A DNA stretch of 64,000 nt from Kofleriaceae bacterium. GTDB lineage: Bacteria > Myxococcota_A > Polyangia > Haliangiales > Haliangiaceae. The notes beneath the pieces are model-generated. The model was given only the letters and a program-made list of their open reading frames with translations. It ran no database searches and was not told the origin of the DNA. Made by a program: the position numbers and the translations under genes. Below are positions 11,062 to 20,534 of the stretch, piece by piece (position 1 is the stretch's first letter; the number at the start of each line of letters is the position of its first letter). Location of the stretch: contig JACKDR010000003.1 of NCBI GenBank assembly GCA_020633495.1, positions 248,001 through 312,000 of the forward strand, given 5' to 3'.

Positions 11062-12069
11062 ATGGCACGCATCGAAGTCGGGTGGCGTTCCATCGCGGTC
11101 GTCGCGATCGCGGCGACGTGCGCGTGCGGGGACGACGGCGGCGACGGCGGCGTCGACGCCGCCCGAGCCGACGCGGCGATCGTCGACGCGCCCACGGACG
11201 CGGCCGGCGACGACGCCGCCGCGATCGACGCGCCCGTCGACGGCCCCGGCGTCGACGCCGCGCCCGCCGACGCCGAGCCGCCGCTGCCGGTGCGGCTGCG
11301 GATCGTCGCCGCCAACCTCACCAGCGGCAGCGGCCAGGCCTACGAGGCGCCGGGGATCCGCATCCTCGACGGCCTCGACCCGGACGTCGCGCTGGTCCAG
11401 GAGTTCAACGCCGGCAGCAACACCGCCGCCGACCTGCGCGGCTTCGTCGATCAGGCGTTCGGCCCCGGGTTCGGCTTCGCGCGCGAGAACGGCGTCCAGC
11501 TGCCCAACGGCGTCGTCAGCCGCTACCCGATCCGCGGCTCCGGCACCTGGGACGATCCCCAGGTGTCCAACCGCGGCTTCACCTGGGCCCGGATCGACGT
11601 CCCGGGGCCGCGCGACCTGTGGGCGGTCAGCATCCACCTCTTGACCAGCTCGGCGACCAACCGCGACGCCGAGGCCCAGGCGCTGGCCGCCTACGTCGCC
11701 GCCAACGTGCCGCCCGGTGACCTGCTGGTGATCGGCGGCGACCTCAACACCGCGGCCCGCACCGAGGCGGCGATCACGACCCTCGGCGGCGTCGTCGACA
11801 CCGCGGGCCCGCACCCGCGCGATCAGGCCGGCAACGACTTCACCAACGCCGGGCGGACCAAGCCCTACGACTGGGTGATGCCCGACGCCGACCTCGCGCC
11901 GTACGTGGTCACCGTCGACATCGGCGCCGCCAGCTTCGCCGACGGCCTGGTCTTCGACACCCGGGTCTTCACGCCGCTGGACGACGTCGCGCCCGCGCTC
12001 GTCACCGACAGCGCCGCGCCGAGCATGCAGCACATGGCGGTGGTGAAGGACTTCGTCATCACCGAGTGA
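11062..12069 (+). CDS. lipoprotein with endonuclease/exonuclease/phosphatase (EEP) domain
   Basis: The 335-residue protein starts with a signal peptide whose lipobox is AATC/ATCAC, directly before GDDGGDGG. Residues 25-70 are an Asp/Ala-rich spacer typical of myxobacterial lipoproteins. The EEP-like domain covers about 75-335: IVAANLTSG opens it, followed by PDVALVQEFN (metal-binding Glu), a SIHLLTS segment (His), VIGGDLNTA (the GDxN motif) and QHMAVVKDFVI near the end (final His). Members of this superfamily cleave phosphodiester bonds in nucleic acids, phosphoinositides or related molecules. An envelope-anchored copy could digest extracellular DNA or phospholipid head groups; that is inference. 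It is a stand-alone transcription unit, convergent with the next gene. Confidence 0.85.
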   Translation: MARIEVGWRSIAVVAIAATCACGDDGGDGGVDAARADAAIVDAPTDAAGDDAAAIDAPVDGPGVDAAPADAEPPLPVRLRIVAANLTSGSGQAYEAPGIRILDGLDPDVALVQEFNAGSNTAADLRGFVDQAFGPGFGFARENGVQLPNGVVSRYPIRGSGTWDDPQVSNRGFTWARIDVPGPRDLWAVSIHLLTSSATNRDAEAQALAAYVAANVPPGDLLVIGGDLNTAARTEAAITTLGGVVDTAGPHPRDQAGNDFTNAGRTKPYDWVMPDADLAPYVVTVDIGAASFADGLVFDTRVFTPLDDVAPALVTDSAAPSMQHMAVVKDFVITE

Positions 12070-12092
12070 GCGGCGCGCGGACGCGGGCGCGA

Positions 12093-12689
12093 TCAGATGT
12101 CGCGCTCGGCCTCGGCCTCCTGGACCAGCTGCTCGTACTCCCAGGGTCGGGTGTCGCCTTCCTTCACCCAGTGGGCGAGGCCCTGGTAGCCGACCAGGTA
12201 GTCGTAGAGGATGTCGCCGTAGGCGCCGGAGCCGTAGAGGCAGTCCTCGTCGACCAGGTCGATCAGCAGCGACGACGAGTACGCGAGCTGGCGGGCCAGG
12301 CGGCGCAGGTCCTGGTTGTCGGCGTCGGCCTTGGTGATGCCCAGGTACGCGCCCTCGCCGTCGGCGATCTCGTAGGCCTCGTAGTGGGCCTCGCCCCAGG
12401 TGCTGACCGCGTCGGCGAGGCGGGTGCAGCGCGCCTTCGACGGCGCCTGGTCCTCGGTGATGTGCTGGATCTGGTTGGCCAGGCCGTCGAGCAGGTCGGT
12501 CATCGCGCTCAGCGCCTCGACCCGCGGATCGTCCTTGCCCGGTGGCGTCGCGGTCGTCGGCGTGACGCCGGCGTCGGGGTCGCGCGCGGGATCCGTGGCC
12601 GGGCCGGTCGACCGGGTCACCGCGGGCGGGCCGCACGCGGCCACCAGCAGCATCGCCCCGAGCATCGTGTGCCCCCGCATCGCCACCAT
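12093..12689 (-). CDS. small lipoprotein of unknown function
   Basis: The ATG at 12689 (or the in-frame ATG at 12680) gives 195-198 residues with a lipobox in LLVAACG. A Pro/Thr/Asp-rich spacer is followed by a helical domain from about residue 60, containing MTDLLDGLANQI and a tail rich in Tyr and acidic residues. Three Cys are present in the mature protein. No family was recognised. It is read in the same direction as the fragmented HAF-repeat gene upstream but 56 bp away, and converges on the EEP lipoprotein gene. Confidence 0.7.
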   Translation of the reverse strand: MVAMRGHTMLGAMLLVAACGPPAVTRSTGPATDPARDPDAGVTPTTATPPGKDDPRVEALSAMTDLLDGLANQIQHITEDQAPSKARCTRLADAVSTWGEAHYEAYEIADGEGAYLGITKADADNQDLRRLARQLAYSSSLLIDLVDEDCLYGSGAYGDILYDYLVGYQGLAHWVKEGDTRPWEYEQLVQEAEAERDI

Positions 12690-12745
12690 GGTATCGCCGC
12701 CGGCGGGCCGCGTGCCAGGGCCACCGGCGTCGCGCGGCGCGCCGG

Positions 12746-13405
12746 CTACCAGATCGGGGTCAGGATCGCGATCCGCCGGACCTCGTCGTCGACTCCGGAC
12801 GCCATGACCGCCTCCGCGGCGATCCGCCGCGCCCCGTCGATGCCGACCGCCGCCGACAGGTAGCGGACGCCGGTCGGTAGGCCGGCCAGGGCGTCGTCGA
12901 GGGCGACGATCGCGCCGTCGGTCCACAGCACCGCGTGGACGGCGCCGTCGGCGCCGCGGGCGGCGCCGACGACGCGGCCGAGATCGTCGAGGCCGAGCGC
13001 CTCGGCGAACCCGGCGGTGGCGCCGGGCAGCCCCGGCAGCACGGTGGCGCCGGCGCCGGCGCCGCCGACGCGGTCGACGAAGGCGATCACCCGGCCGTCG
13101 TCCAGGGTGGCGCGGCCGGCGACGTCGCCGGCGGCGTCGATCGCGCGCGCCTCGCTGGCGACCACCGCGGCCGGCGCCACGGCGAGCTCGATCGGCACCG
13201 GCGCGGCGTCGAGCGCCGGCCACCGCACCGCGCGCGGCCCGGCGGCGCTGTCGACCCAGCCCGCGACGACGCCGGCGTCGTCGACGGCAGAACGCGCGCC
13301 GCGCGGGTACGCGGCGTCGAGCGGGGCCAGCGGCAGCACCGCGGTCGAGCGCGCGGTGTCCCACGCGCACGGCCGTGGCCCGGTCGGCGCCGGCGGCGCG
13401 CGTCC
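12746..13405 (-). CDS. HAF-repeat lipoprotein, C-terminal fragment after a frameshift
   Basis: About 215 residues carry successive repeats of the pattern D/NDxGxVVGxxxx: DDAGVVAGWVDS, DAAGDVAGRATL, DDLGRVVGAARG. These are typical of the extracellular HAF-repeat family (beta-structured secreted proteins of unknown role). The stop is at 12746. Reading upstream in this frame past about 13,400 gives Arg-rich shadow sequence. The repeats continue in the next frame (see the N-terminal fragment), so this is the rear part of a single gene broken by one indel in the GC-rich run at about 13,395-13,408. Confidence 0.6.
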   Translation of the reverse strand, partial: GRAPPAPTGPRPCAWDTARSTAVLPLAPLDAAYPRGARSAVDDAGVVAGWVDSAAGPRAVRWPALDAAPVPIELAVAPAAVVASEARAIDAAGDVAGRATLDDGRVIAFVDRVGGAGAGATVLPGLPGATAGFAEALGLDDLGRVVGAARGADGAVHAVLWTDGAIVALDDALAGLPTGVRYLSAAVGIDGARRIAAEAVMASGVDDEVRRIAILTPIW

Positions 13406-14238
13406 TCGTCGTGATCGCCGAAGCTGCCGACCGCGAGCCCCGCGCCCGACACCGCGCGCGCGACGCCGGTGGTCCAGCCGTCGGGCACCGGCAGCGCGAC
13501 CCGCTGGCCGCCGTACCACAGCCGCGGCGCGCCGCCGTGCTCGCCGGCGATCAGCGGCGAGGCGGCGCCCCAGGCGACGCCGCGGTCGTCGTCGGGCACC
13601 GCGAGCACCTCGACGACGCCGTTGACGTCGACCTGCACCGGCCGCGACGTCGGCGTGTCGGCGGCGTCGCCGGTGTAGCCGACGACGCGCCCGGTCACCC
13701 GGTTCATGCCCCGCGGCGCCATGAAGGCGTCGCCGTCGGGCGGAGGCGCGATCCGCACCGACCACCGGGTCGGCTCGCGCGCGTCAGGCGCCGGCGCGTC
13801 GACGCCGGCGTCGGCCGTGACGTGCTCGTCGTCGCCGCAGCCGGCGAGGGCGGCGACCGCGGCGACCGCGGCGGCGACGACCGCGGTGGCGCGCGCGACC
13901 GCACCGGCGGCGGTCCAGGCGCGCGCGACCGCGGCGGCGGCGATCCGGATCCAGCGCCGGCGCGGTCGTCGGTCCGGCTCCGGCGACGGCGGTCCGGCTC
14001 CGGCGACGGCGGTCCGGCTCCGGCGACGGCGGTCCGGCTCCCGGCGACGGCGGTCCGGCTCCCGGCGACGGCGGTCCGGCTCCCGGCGACCGCGCCGGCG
14101 GCGATCCGCCTGTCGGCACCTGCGCGGTCGTCGGTCCGGATCCCGGCGACGGCGGGGGCGGCGGTCCGGCTCCGGAGGCCGGCAGCGGCGGGGCGCACGT
14201 CGGCAGGGTAGCGCGCCCGCCCGCGGGTGAGTGACCAC
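13395..14238 (-). CDS. HAF-repeat lipoprotein, N-terminal fragment with abnormal start
   Basis: In this frame a lipoprotein signal (VAAVAALAGC, about 13,840-13,870) is followed by an Asp/Ala spacer and the first HAF-type repeats (NRVTGRVVGYTG, SGAGLAVGSFGD). The reading then derails near 13,400, where the other frame takes over. No ATG, GTG or TTG occurs between the signal peptide and about 13,950. The only in-frame start is the ATG at 14238, which would put roughly 95 Arg/Pro-rich residues encoded by short tandem repeats ahead of the signal peptide. I infer that the repeats have displaced the original start, or that another indel is hidden there. As written, the gene is unlikely to make a working lipoprotein. 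Confidence 0.5.
13971..14093. repeat. six-copy 20/21-bp tandem repeat
   Basis: Three units of GGTCCGGCTCCGGCGACGGC (13971-14030) are followed by three units with one extra C (GGTCCGGCTCC-CGGCGACGGC, 14031-14093; the last has CGC at its end). Diverged copies appear at about 14,130-14,175. The array lies between the HAF-repeat lipoprotein and the RAYT-type transposase gene. Confidence 0.9.
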
Positions 14239-14265
14239 GAGCGGCGCGAACGCGCTGGCGGCCCG

Positions 14266-14973
14266 TCACCCGGTGCCGGGCCGCTCCCACGGCGACACCT
14301 TGCGGTGACGCTTCCAGCCGGTGGTGAGCAGCCACGTCGTCGGGAACGCGACCGGCAGGATCTCGACATCGACGCGGAGCTGGGCCAGCACGACGCCGTC
14401 GGCCCAGCCGTCCCAGTGCGCGCCGGTCGCGTACGGATCGAGGCGGTGGGTGCGGAGGCCGCGGTCGGCGCCGTGCCGGCGCCAGTTGTTGAGGACGTAG
14501 GCGAGGGCGTGGCGCGCCTGCCTGGGGCTGGTGATGACGCGCGGGTGGTAGCGGTCGGCGAAGACCTGGCCGCGCCGCCGCGCGCCGGTCCGGTGGGCGA
14601 TCGCGCGGTTGATGTGCTTCGCCGCCGAGATCTGGAGACCCTGCATGCCGCGCGCGAGCGCCGTCGCGTTCGCGGCCTCGACGAGGAGGTGGATGTGGTT
14701 GCCTTGGATCGACAGGTGCACGACGCGGAAGTCGTCGCGGCGCAACGCCGTGACGAGGGCGCGGCGCATGGCGCGATAGACGTCGCGTCGACGCAGGCGG
14801 CCGACGCCGGCGACCGTGCGCAACGTGACGTGCACCGGGTGCTCCCTGCGCAGGGGCGGACGCGGCCCGTGGCGTTCGCTCGCGCGCGGCCCGCGCGCCG
14901 GCCGGCCGGCACCCGCGCGCTTGCCGCCGCGCGGGTCGCCGAACCGGAACGTCCCCTGCCGCATCGTCGCCAT
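14266..14973 (-). CDS. REP-associated tyrosine transposase (RAYT, Y1/IS200-like HUH family)
   Basis: The ATG at 14973 yields 235 residues. The protein begins with a basic, Gly-rich tail (GGKRAGAGRPARGPRAS), a feature of this transposase group in myxobacteria. The Y1 domain spans about 55-180: HPVHVTLRT opens it, GNHIHLLVEA holds the HxH metal site of HUH nucleases, and ALAYVLNNWRRHG holds the predicted catalytic Tyr. A second ATG 45 bases upstream (15018) is possible but lies in an AT-rich leader. RAYTs are single-copy domesticated transposases that act on short palindromic repeats (known of the family). No terminal inverted repeats or target duplication were seen. Confidence 0.88.
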   Translation of the reverse strand: MATMRQGTFRFGDPRGGKRAGAGRPARGPRASERHGPRPPLRREHPVHVTLRTVAGVGRLRRRDVYRAMRRALVTALRRDDFRVVHLSIQGNHIHLLVEAANATALARGMQGLQISAAKHINRAIAHRTGARRRGQVFADRYHPRVITSPRQARHALAYVLNNWRRHGADRGLRTHRLDPYATGAHWDGWADGVVLAQLRVDVEILPVAFPTTWLLTTGWKRHRKVSPWERPGTG

Positions 14974-14991
14974 TTTGATTTCGCCGATATT

Positions 14992-15009
14992 TATCAGAGA
15001 GGGCTGATA
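14992..15009. repeat. hairpin at the 5' side of the RAYT gene
   Basis: TATCAG-AGAGGG-CTGATA is a perfect 6-bp stem with a 6-base loop, inside a conspicuously AT-rich patch (14,972-15,010) of an otherwise very GC-rich region. It could be a target palindrome of the transposase or its operator. Confidence 0.5.
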
Positions 15010-15194
15010 TCGAGCCACGAGGCCCGCCGTGTGGGGGCGGCTCGATCGGGCCGCTGACGCGAGCGCGAGCGACCGAACCCGAACCGTTCGTCATCTCGCG
15101 CCGGCGTCGACCGCGTCCCGCCAGGCCGGACCTGCTTTCGGCTCGGCCGTGACTGCGCCGTCCGTGGCCGGCGTCGCCGCGGCCGGCGAGCGCG

Positions 15195-16958
<1,764 letters not shown>

Positions 16959-16970
16959 GGCGCCGCGATC

Positions 16971-18083
16971 CTACCCGCGCCGCGCCGCGCGGTCATCGTC
17001 GGGCCGCGCCGCCGCCACGGTGACGTCGAGCGCCGGCGGCGGCGCGCCGGCGGCGGCGAGGGCGCGGCCCTGGGCGGTCAGCCGCCGCACGCAGGTCGCG
17101 ATCGCCGCCGGCTCGCGATCGGCGACGACGAAGCCGCGGCCCAGCCGCTGCGCCACCGCCGCGGTCGTGCCCGAGCCGGCGAACCAGTCGGCGACGCGAT
17201 CGCCGGGGCGGGTCACCGCGGCGATCACGCGCTCGAGCAGGCGCTCGGGCTTCTGCGACGGCCAGCCGGTGCGCTCGGCGTCGGAGTGGTTGAGGGTCTC
17301 GACGTCGGTCCACCAGTCCTCGGGCACCTTGCCGGCGTCGACCGGGTAGCGGTAGACGCGGCCGGTCTTGCGGTCGGTCTTCTCCTGGACCGGGCGGCCG
17401 TCGTCGCCGGTGACGACCCGCATGTGCGAGCCGCCGCGCCGCGGCACCCGGACCTGGTCGGGGTAGAACGCCCAGTCGGCGCCGCGCCCGTACCACAGGA
17501 TCGTGTCGTGCTTGCGGCCGAAGCCGCGCCGGCTCTTGCCGCCGACCGCGTAGCACCACACCAGCTCGCCGGCGAAGCAGCCGCGGCCGAAGACGCGGTC
17601 GAGGGCGACCTTGACGTAGTGGACGGCGCGCCAGTCGAGGTGAACGAACAGCGACCCGGTCGCGCGCAGGGCCTGGCGCGAGGCGTCGAGCCAGGGCATC
17701 AGCCAGGCGACGAAGGCGTCGGGATCGTCGGTGGCGTCGGGGCGATCGCGGTAGGCGGCGCCGCGGCCGCGCCGCACCGTGCCGGTGCCGAACGGCGGAT
17801 CGACGTAGATGGCGTCGAGGCTGGCCGGCGGCCACGCCGCGGCCACCGCCGCCGAGTCGCCGAGGACGAGCCGGTCGTCGGCGCCGGCGTCGTCGTCGGT
17901 GGCGGCGCCAAAGGTCCGCCGGCCGGGCGCGACCTCGTCGTCGGCCGCCGGGGCTGCGGCGGCGCCGGCGGGGGCGGCGCCGCCGGGTGCGGCAGGTTGC
18001 CCCGGCGCCCCCGGGTCGTCGGGCGATCCGCGACCGAACATGTCGGGCTGGCCGTTGCTGCGCACGCCGCGCGAACCTACCAT
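16971..18083 (-). CDS. site-specific DNA methyltransferase, beta class (adenine-N6 probable)
   Basis: From the ATG at 18083 the protein has 370 residues: a Pro/Ala/Gly-rich N-terminus (to about 75), then the catalytic domain. Motif IV (YVDPPFGTG) precedes the AdoMet-binding motif I (DWFAGSGTT), which is the order of beta-class amino-methyltransferases; DPPF favours adenine-N6 over cytosine-N4. Further segments (HLDWRAVHYVK, TLNHSDAERTGWPSQKPERL) fit the family. No restriction endonuclease is adjacent, so it is an orphan. It could serve in replication timing, gene regulation or phage defence; none is shown by context. Starts at 18041 (MFGRG) are also possible. It is divergent from the 18095 gene with an 11-bp gap. 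Confidence 0.85.
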   Translation of the reverse strand: MVGSRGVRSNGQPDMFGRGSPDDPGAPGQPAAPGGAAPAGAAAAPAADDEVAPGRRTFGAATDDDAGADDRLVLGDSAAVAAAWPPASLDAIYVDPPFGTGTVRRGRGAAYRDRPDATDDPDAFVAWLMPWLDASRQALRATGSLFVHLDWRAVHYVKVALDRVFGRGCFAGELVWCYAVGGKSRRGFGRKHDTILWYGRGADWAFYPDQVRVPRRGGSHMRVVTGDDGRPVQEKTDRKTGRVYRYPVDAGKVPEDWWTDVETLNHSDAERTGWPSQKPERLLERVIAAVTRPGDRVADWFAGSGTTAAVAQRLGRGFVVADREPAAIATCVRRLTAQGRALAAAGAPPPALDVTVAAARPDDDRAARRG

Positions 18084-18094
18084 CGTTGGCCGAC

Positions 18095-18436
18095 ATGCGC
18101 TTCGGTCCCTGGTACCCGCTCGACGACGCCGCCCGGCACGCGCCGGCCGGCCGCGGCGTGCTGCAGCTCCGCGTCGCCGACGGGCTGCTGACGTATCCCA
18201 CCGGCAAGAGCGCGATGGTCCACTACGAGCTGGCCGACGACGTCCGCGCCGCCGCGGCGCGCCTGGCGCCCGTCCACCGCGGCGCCGGCCGCGTCCTGTG
18301 GTGCCGGCACACCGTCGAGGCCACCGCCGCCGACCTCGCCGACCTCGACGGCTTCCTGGCCCGGCTGCTCCGCGACTTCGTCCGCCGCTTCGGCGCCGCG
18401 CCCGGCGCGATCGGCGCCGCGCAGGTGGCGTCGTGA
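18095..18436 (+). CDS. small conserved-looking protein of unknown function
   Basis: The 113-residue protein starts MRFGPWYPLDDAARHAPAG and has the compact mixed pattern of a small folded domain (LLTYPTGKSAMVHYELADDV, then RVLWCRHTVE, then a helical end). It has no signal peptide or membrane helix. I do not recognise the family. Its stop overlaps the GTG start of the next gene (GTGA), implying translational coupling. Its start lies only 11 bp from that of the divergent DNA methyltransferase, so the two share one promoter region. Confidence 0.7.
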   Translation: MRFGPWYPLDDAARHAPAGRGVLQLRVADGLLTYPTGKSAMVHYELADDVRAAAARLAPVHRGAGRVLWCRHTVEATAADLADLDGFLARLLRDFVRRFGAAPGAIGAAQVAS

Positions 18437-19008
18437 AGCTCGTCGACACCGACGCCGATCGTCCCGACGACGAGGCCGAGCCGGCGCCCGCGATCACCGC
18501 GCCGCGCCCCGAGAAGCGCCAGGCGATGGTGTCGCTGCTCTTGACGCTGGTGATCCTCACCGGGACCGTCGTGACGATCTACACGGTGTTCCCGGCCCGT
18601 CGCAACGAGGTCGCGACCGTCGCGCTGCAGGAGCACCGGCGCGCCGACGTCACCTGGGAGCTCGCCGGTCCGGATCCCGGCGAGCTGCGGGCGTGGGCGC
18701 TGGCGATGTTCGGCACCGACACCCCGCTGCCCGCGCCCGGCGACGATCTCGAGGTCGTCGGGGTCCGCCACGTCGAGGTCCTGGGCCGCCGCGCCGCGCT
18801 GATCCGGTTCCGCGTCGCGGTGCCGGGCGGCGCCGCCGCCGAGGTCACCTACCTGGTCCAGCACGCCCGCGACGTGCCGCCGCGGCGGGTCAGCCGCACC
18901 GACGGCGACGACGCGATCGAGTCGTGGCGCCATGGCCCGTACACCTGCGTCGCGGTCGGCCCGGCGGCGTCGGCGGCGATCTGGCGGCCGCGCGTCGGCG
19001 TGCCGTGA
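18433..19008 (+). CDS. single-pass membrane protein of unknown function
   Basis: A GTG overlapping the previous stop (GTGA at 18433-18436) starts a 191-residue protein. It has an acidic/Pro N-terminus, one transmembrane helix at about 33-54 (MVSLLLTLVILTGTVVTIYTVF) and a ~135-residue exterior domain containing DVTWELAGPDPGELRAWALA and EVTYLVQHARDVPPRRVS. This topology (short cytoplasmic tail, one helix, periplasmic sensor) is like that of trans-envelope anti-sigma proteins, but no zinc-finger or sigma-binding motif is seen. The exterior part resembles domains in anti-sigma proteins that bind ECF partners only loosely. Confidence 0.65.
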   Translation: MKLVDTDADRPDDEAEPAPAITAPRPEKRQAMVSLLLTLVILTGTVVTIYTVFPARRNEVATVALQEHRRADVTWELAGPDPGELRAWALAMFGTDTPLPAPGDDLEVVGVRHVEVLGRRAALIRFRVAVPGGAAAEVTYLVQHARDVPPRRVSRTDGDDAIESWRHGPYTCVAVGPAASAAIWRPRVGVP

Positions 19009-19454
19009 CCGCGCCGGACGCTGGCGACGCGCCCGACGCGGCGGTGCCCGCGGGCTGGCTCGAGGCGCGGTGCCACTGCGGCGGCGTCCGCCTCGCGGTG
19101 CGCGGCCGCCCCGCGTCGGTGCTGATCTGCAACTGCTCCATCTGCGCCCGCAAGGGCTACCTGCACTGGATCGTGCCGGTCGCCGACACCCGCCTGCTCA
19201 CCGACGCGGCCGCGCTCGCGACCTACGGCTTCGGGACCGGCGTCGCGCGCCATCACTTCTGCCCGCGCTGCGGCTGCGCCCCGTTCTACGTGCCCCGCTC
19301 CGATCCCGACAAGGTCGACGTCAACCTGCGCTGCGTCGACGGCGTCGACCTCGAGGCGCTGCCGCTGCGCACCTTCGACGGCCGCGACTGGGAGCGGAGC
19401 TTCGTGACCTACGCGGCGCGCCGCGATCGCGGCGACGACCCGGACGTGGGGTAG
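19005..19454 (+). CDS. GFA/CENP-V family protein
   Basis: A GTG at 19005 overlapping the preceding stop gives 149 residues. The GFA zinc-binding fold is recognisable by ARCHCGGVRLAV, CNCSICARKGYLHWIVP and HHFCPRCGCAPFYVPRSDPD. Together these provide the Cys clusters (CxCxxx, CxCxxC, CxxCxC) of this family. GFA proteins were named for glutathione-dependent formaldehyde activation; many members have no known substrate, so the reaction is left open. It is the third gene of a translationally coupled cluster starting at 18095. Confidence 0.88.
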   Translation: MTAPDAGDAPDAAVPAGWLEARCHCGGVRLAVRGRPASVLICNCSICARKGYLHWIVPVADTRLLTDAAALATYGFGTGVARHHFCPRCGCAPFYVPRSDPDKVDVNLRCVDGVDLEALPLRTFDGRDWERSFVTYAARRDRGDDPDVG

Positions 19455-19466
19455 CGGCGGCGCGCG

Positions 19467-20363
19467 CTACGTCGCCAGCGGCAGCGACACCGTGAAGCGG
19501 GTGCCCTGGCCCGGTGCGCTCGTGACCTCGACGCCGCCGCCGCGGCGATCCGCGATGCTGCGCACGACGGCGAGGCCGACGCCGCTGTGGCCCTCCTTGA
19601 AGCTGACCCCGGGCTCGAAGATCGACGCCAGCTGCTCGGCGCCCAGGCCGTGGCCGGTGTCGGCGACGCTGAGCTCCAGCCGGTCGCGATCGCGGCGCGC
19701 CGCGAGGTCGAGCCGGCCGCCGGCGGGCATGGCCTCGATCGCGTTGACGCCGAGGTTGACGATCAGCTGTTGCAGCTCGTAGCTGGGCACCGCCGCGATC
19801 AGCGGCTCGGCGGCGCTGTGGACCTCGACCCGGGTGCGCCGGCCCAGGCGGCCCAGCAGCAGGGCGCACCACGCCACGACCCGGTCGACCGCGGCGCGCG
19901 GGCTGGGATCGCGGTCGGGGCCGCGCAGCAGCCCGAGCAGCGCCGCCGCCGACGTCGTGGCCTCGGCGATCGCCGCCAGATCCTCGCGCTCGGGCGAGGG
20001 CAGCGAGGCGGTGGCCAGGACGCAGGTCAGCAGGTTGTTGATGTCATGGGCGATCTCGCGGGCGAGGATGCCGCGGCTGGCCAGCGCCAGGACCTCGGCG
20101 GTGAGGCGGGCGGTCTCGGCGGGATCGAGCGTCATGCGGATGCCGTGACCCGACGCCGTGGTGTCGCCGCGGCTGAGGCTCCACCGGCCGGTGCCGACGC
20201 GCAGCACCTCGGCGACCGACATGCCTCGCCAGCCGTCGCCGAGCAGCGCGGTCGCGGCCTCGTTGGCCCCGACGACGCGGAGCTGATCGTCGAGGTCGAG
20301 CGCGGGCTGCGCTGCCGCGTGAGGCTCGGCGCCCGCCGCGCTCCGTCGGTTCGATTCGTCCAT
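19467..20363 (-). CDS. PAS-containing sensor histidine kinase without input membrane domain
   Basis: From the ATG at 20363 the product is a soluble 298-residue kinase. A short PAS-like module (about 25-70, QLRVVGANEAATALLG) is followed by the H box EIAHDINNLLTCVL (phospho-accepting His about residue 116) and the ATPase domain: VNLGVNAIEAM (N box), VADTGHGLG (G1) and GVGLAVVRSI (G2), ending GTRFTVSLPLAT. It belongs to the short nitrogen-type (NtrB-like) kinases, frequently paired in trans with regulators. It is divergent from the PAS-LuxR gene across a 171-bp spacer holding a perfect palindrome. The partner response regulator is not encoded next to it. Confidence 0.9.
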   Translation of the reverse strand: MDESNRRSAAGAEPHAAAQPALDLDDQLRVVGANEAATALLGDGWRGMSVAEVLRVGTGRWSLSRGDTTASGHGIRMTLDPAETARLTAEVLALASRGILAREIAHDINNLLTCVLATASLPSPEREDLAAIAEATTSAAALLGLLRGPDRDPSPRAAVDRVVAWCALLLGRLGRRTRVEVHSAAEPLIAAVPSYELQQLIVNLGVNAIEAMPAGGRLDLAARRDRDRLELSVADTGHGLGAEQLASIFEPGVSFKEGHSGVGLAVVRSIADRRGGGVEVTSAPGQGTRFTVSLPLAT

Positions 20364-20405
20364 CCCCGTGCTCGCTACGAGCGTGACGGGCGGCCGCACC
20401 ACCGA

Positions 20406-20427
20406 CAACTGTCCCAGCGGACAGTTG
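20406..20427. promoter_or_regulatory. perfect 9-bp inverted repeat in a divergent promoter region
   Basis: CAACTGTCC-CAGC-GGACAGTTG has 9-bp arms without mismatch and a 4-base spacer. It sits between the divergent histidine kinase (start 20363) and PAS-LuxR (start 20535) genes, so it is best read as an operator; no T-run follows on either strand. Confidence 0.6.
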
Positions 20428-20534
20428 CAGCCTCCACCACGCCTCATAGACTGCAATGAACCGCTGTTCGCAGGGCCCTGGATGGTTGCAGGGAACGCCC
20501 TCGGACCTGTGCTGGTTCGTTCGAGAGGCCCCGC

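Noticed and set aside
14992..15009. hairpin as a terminator for the RAYT gene
   Set aside because: It lies upstream of the start and has no T-run.
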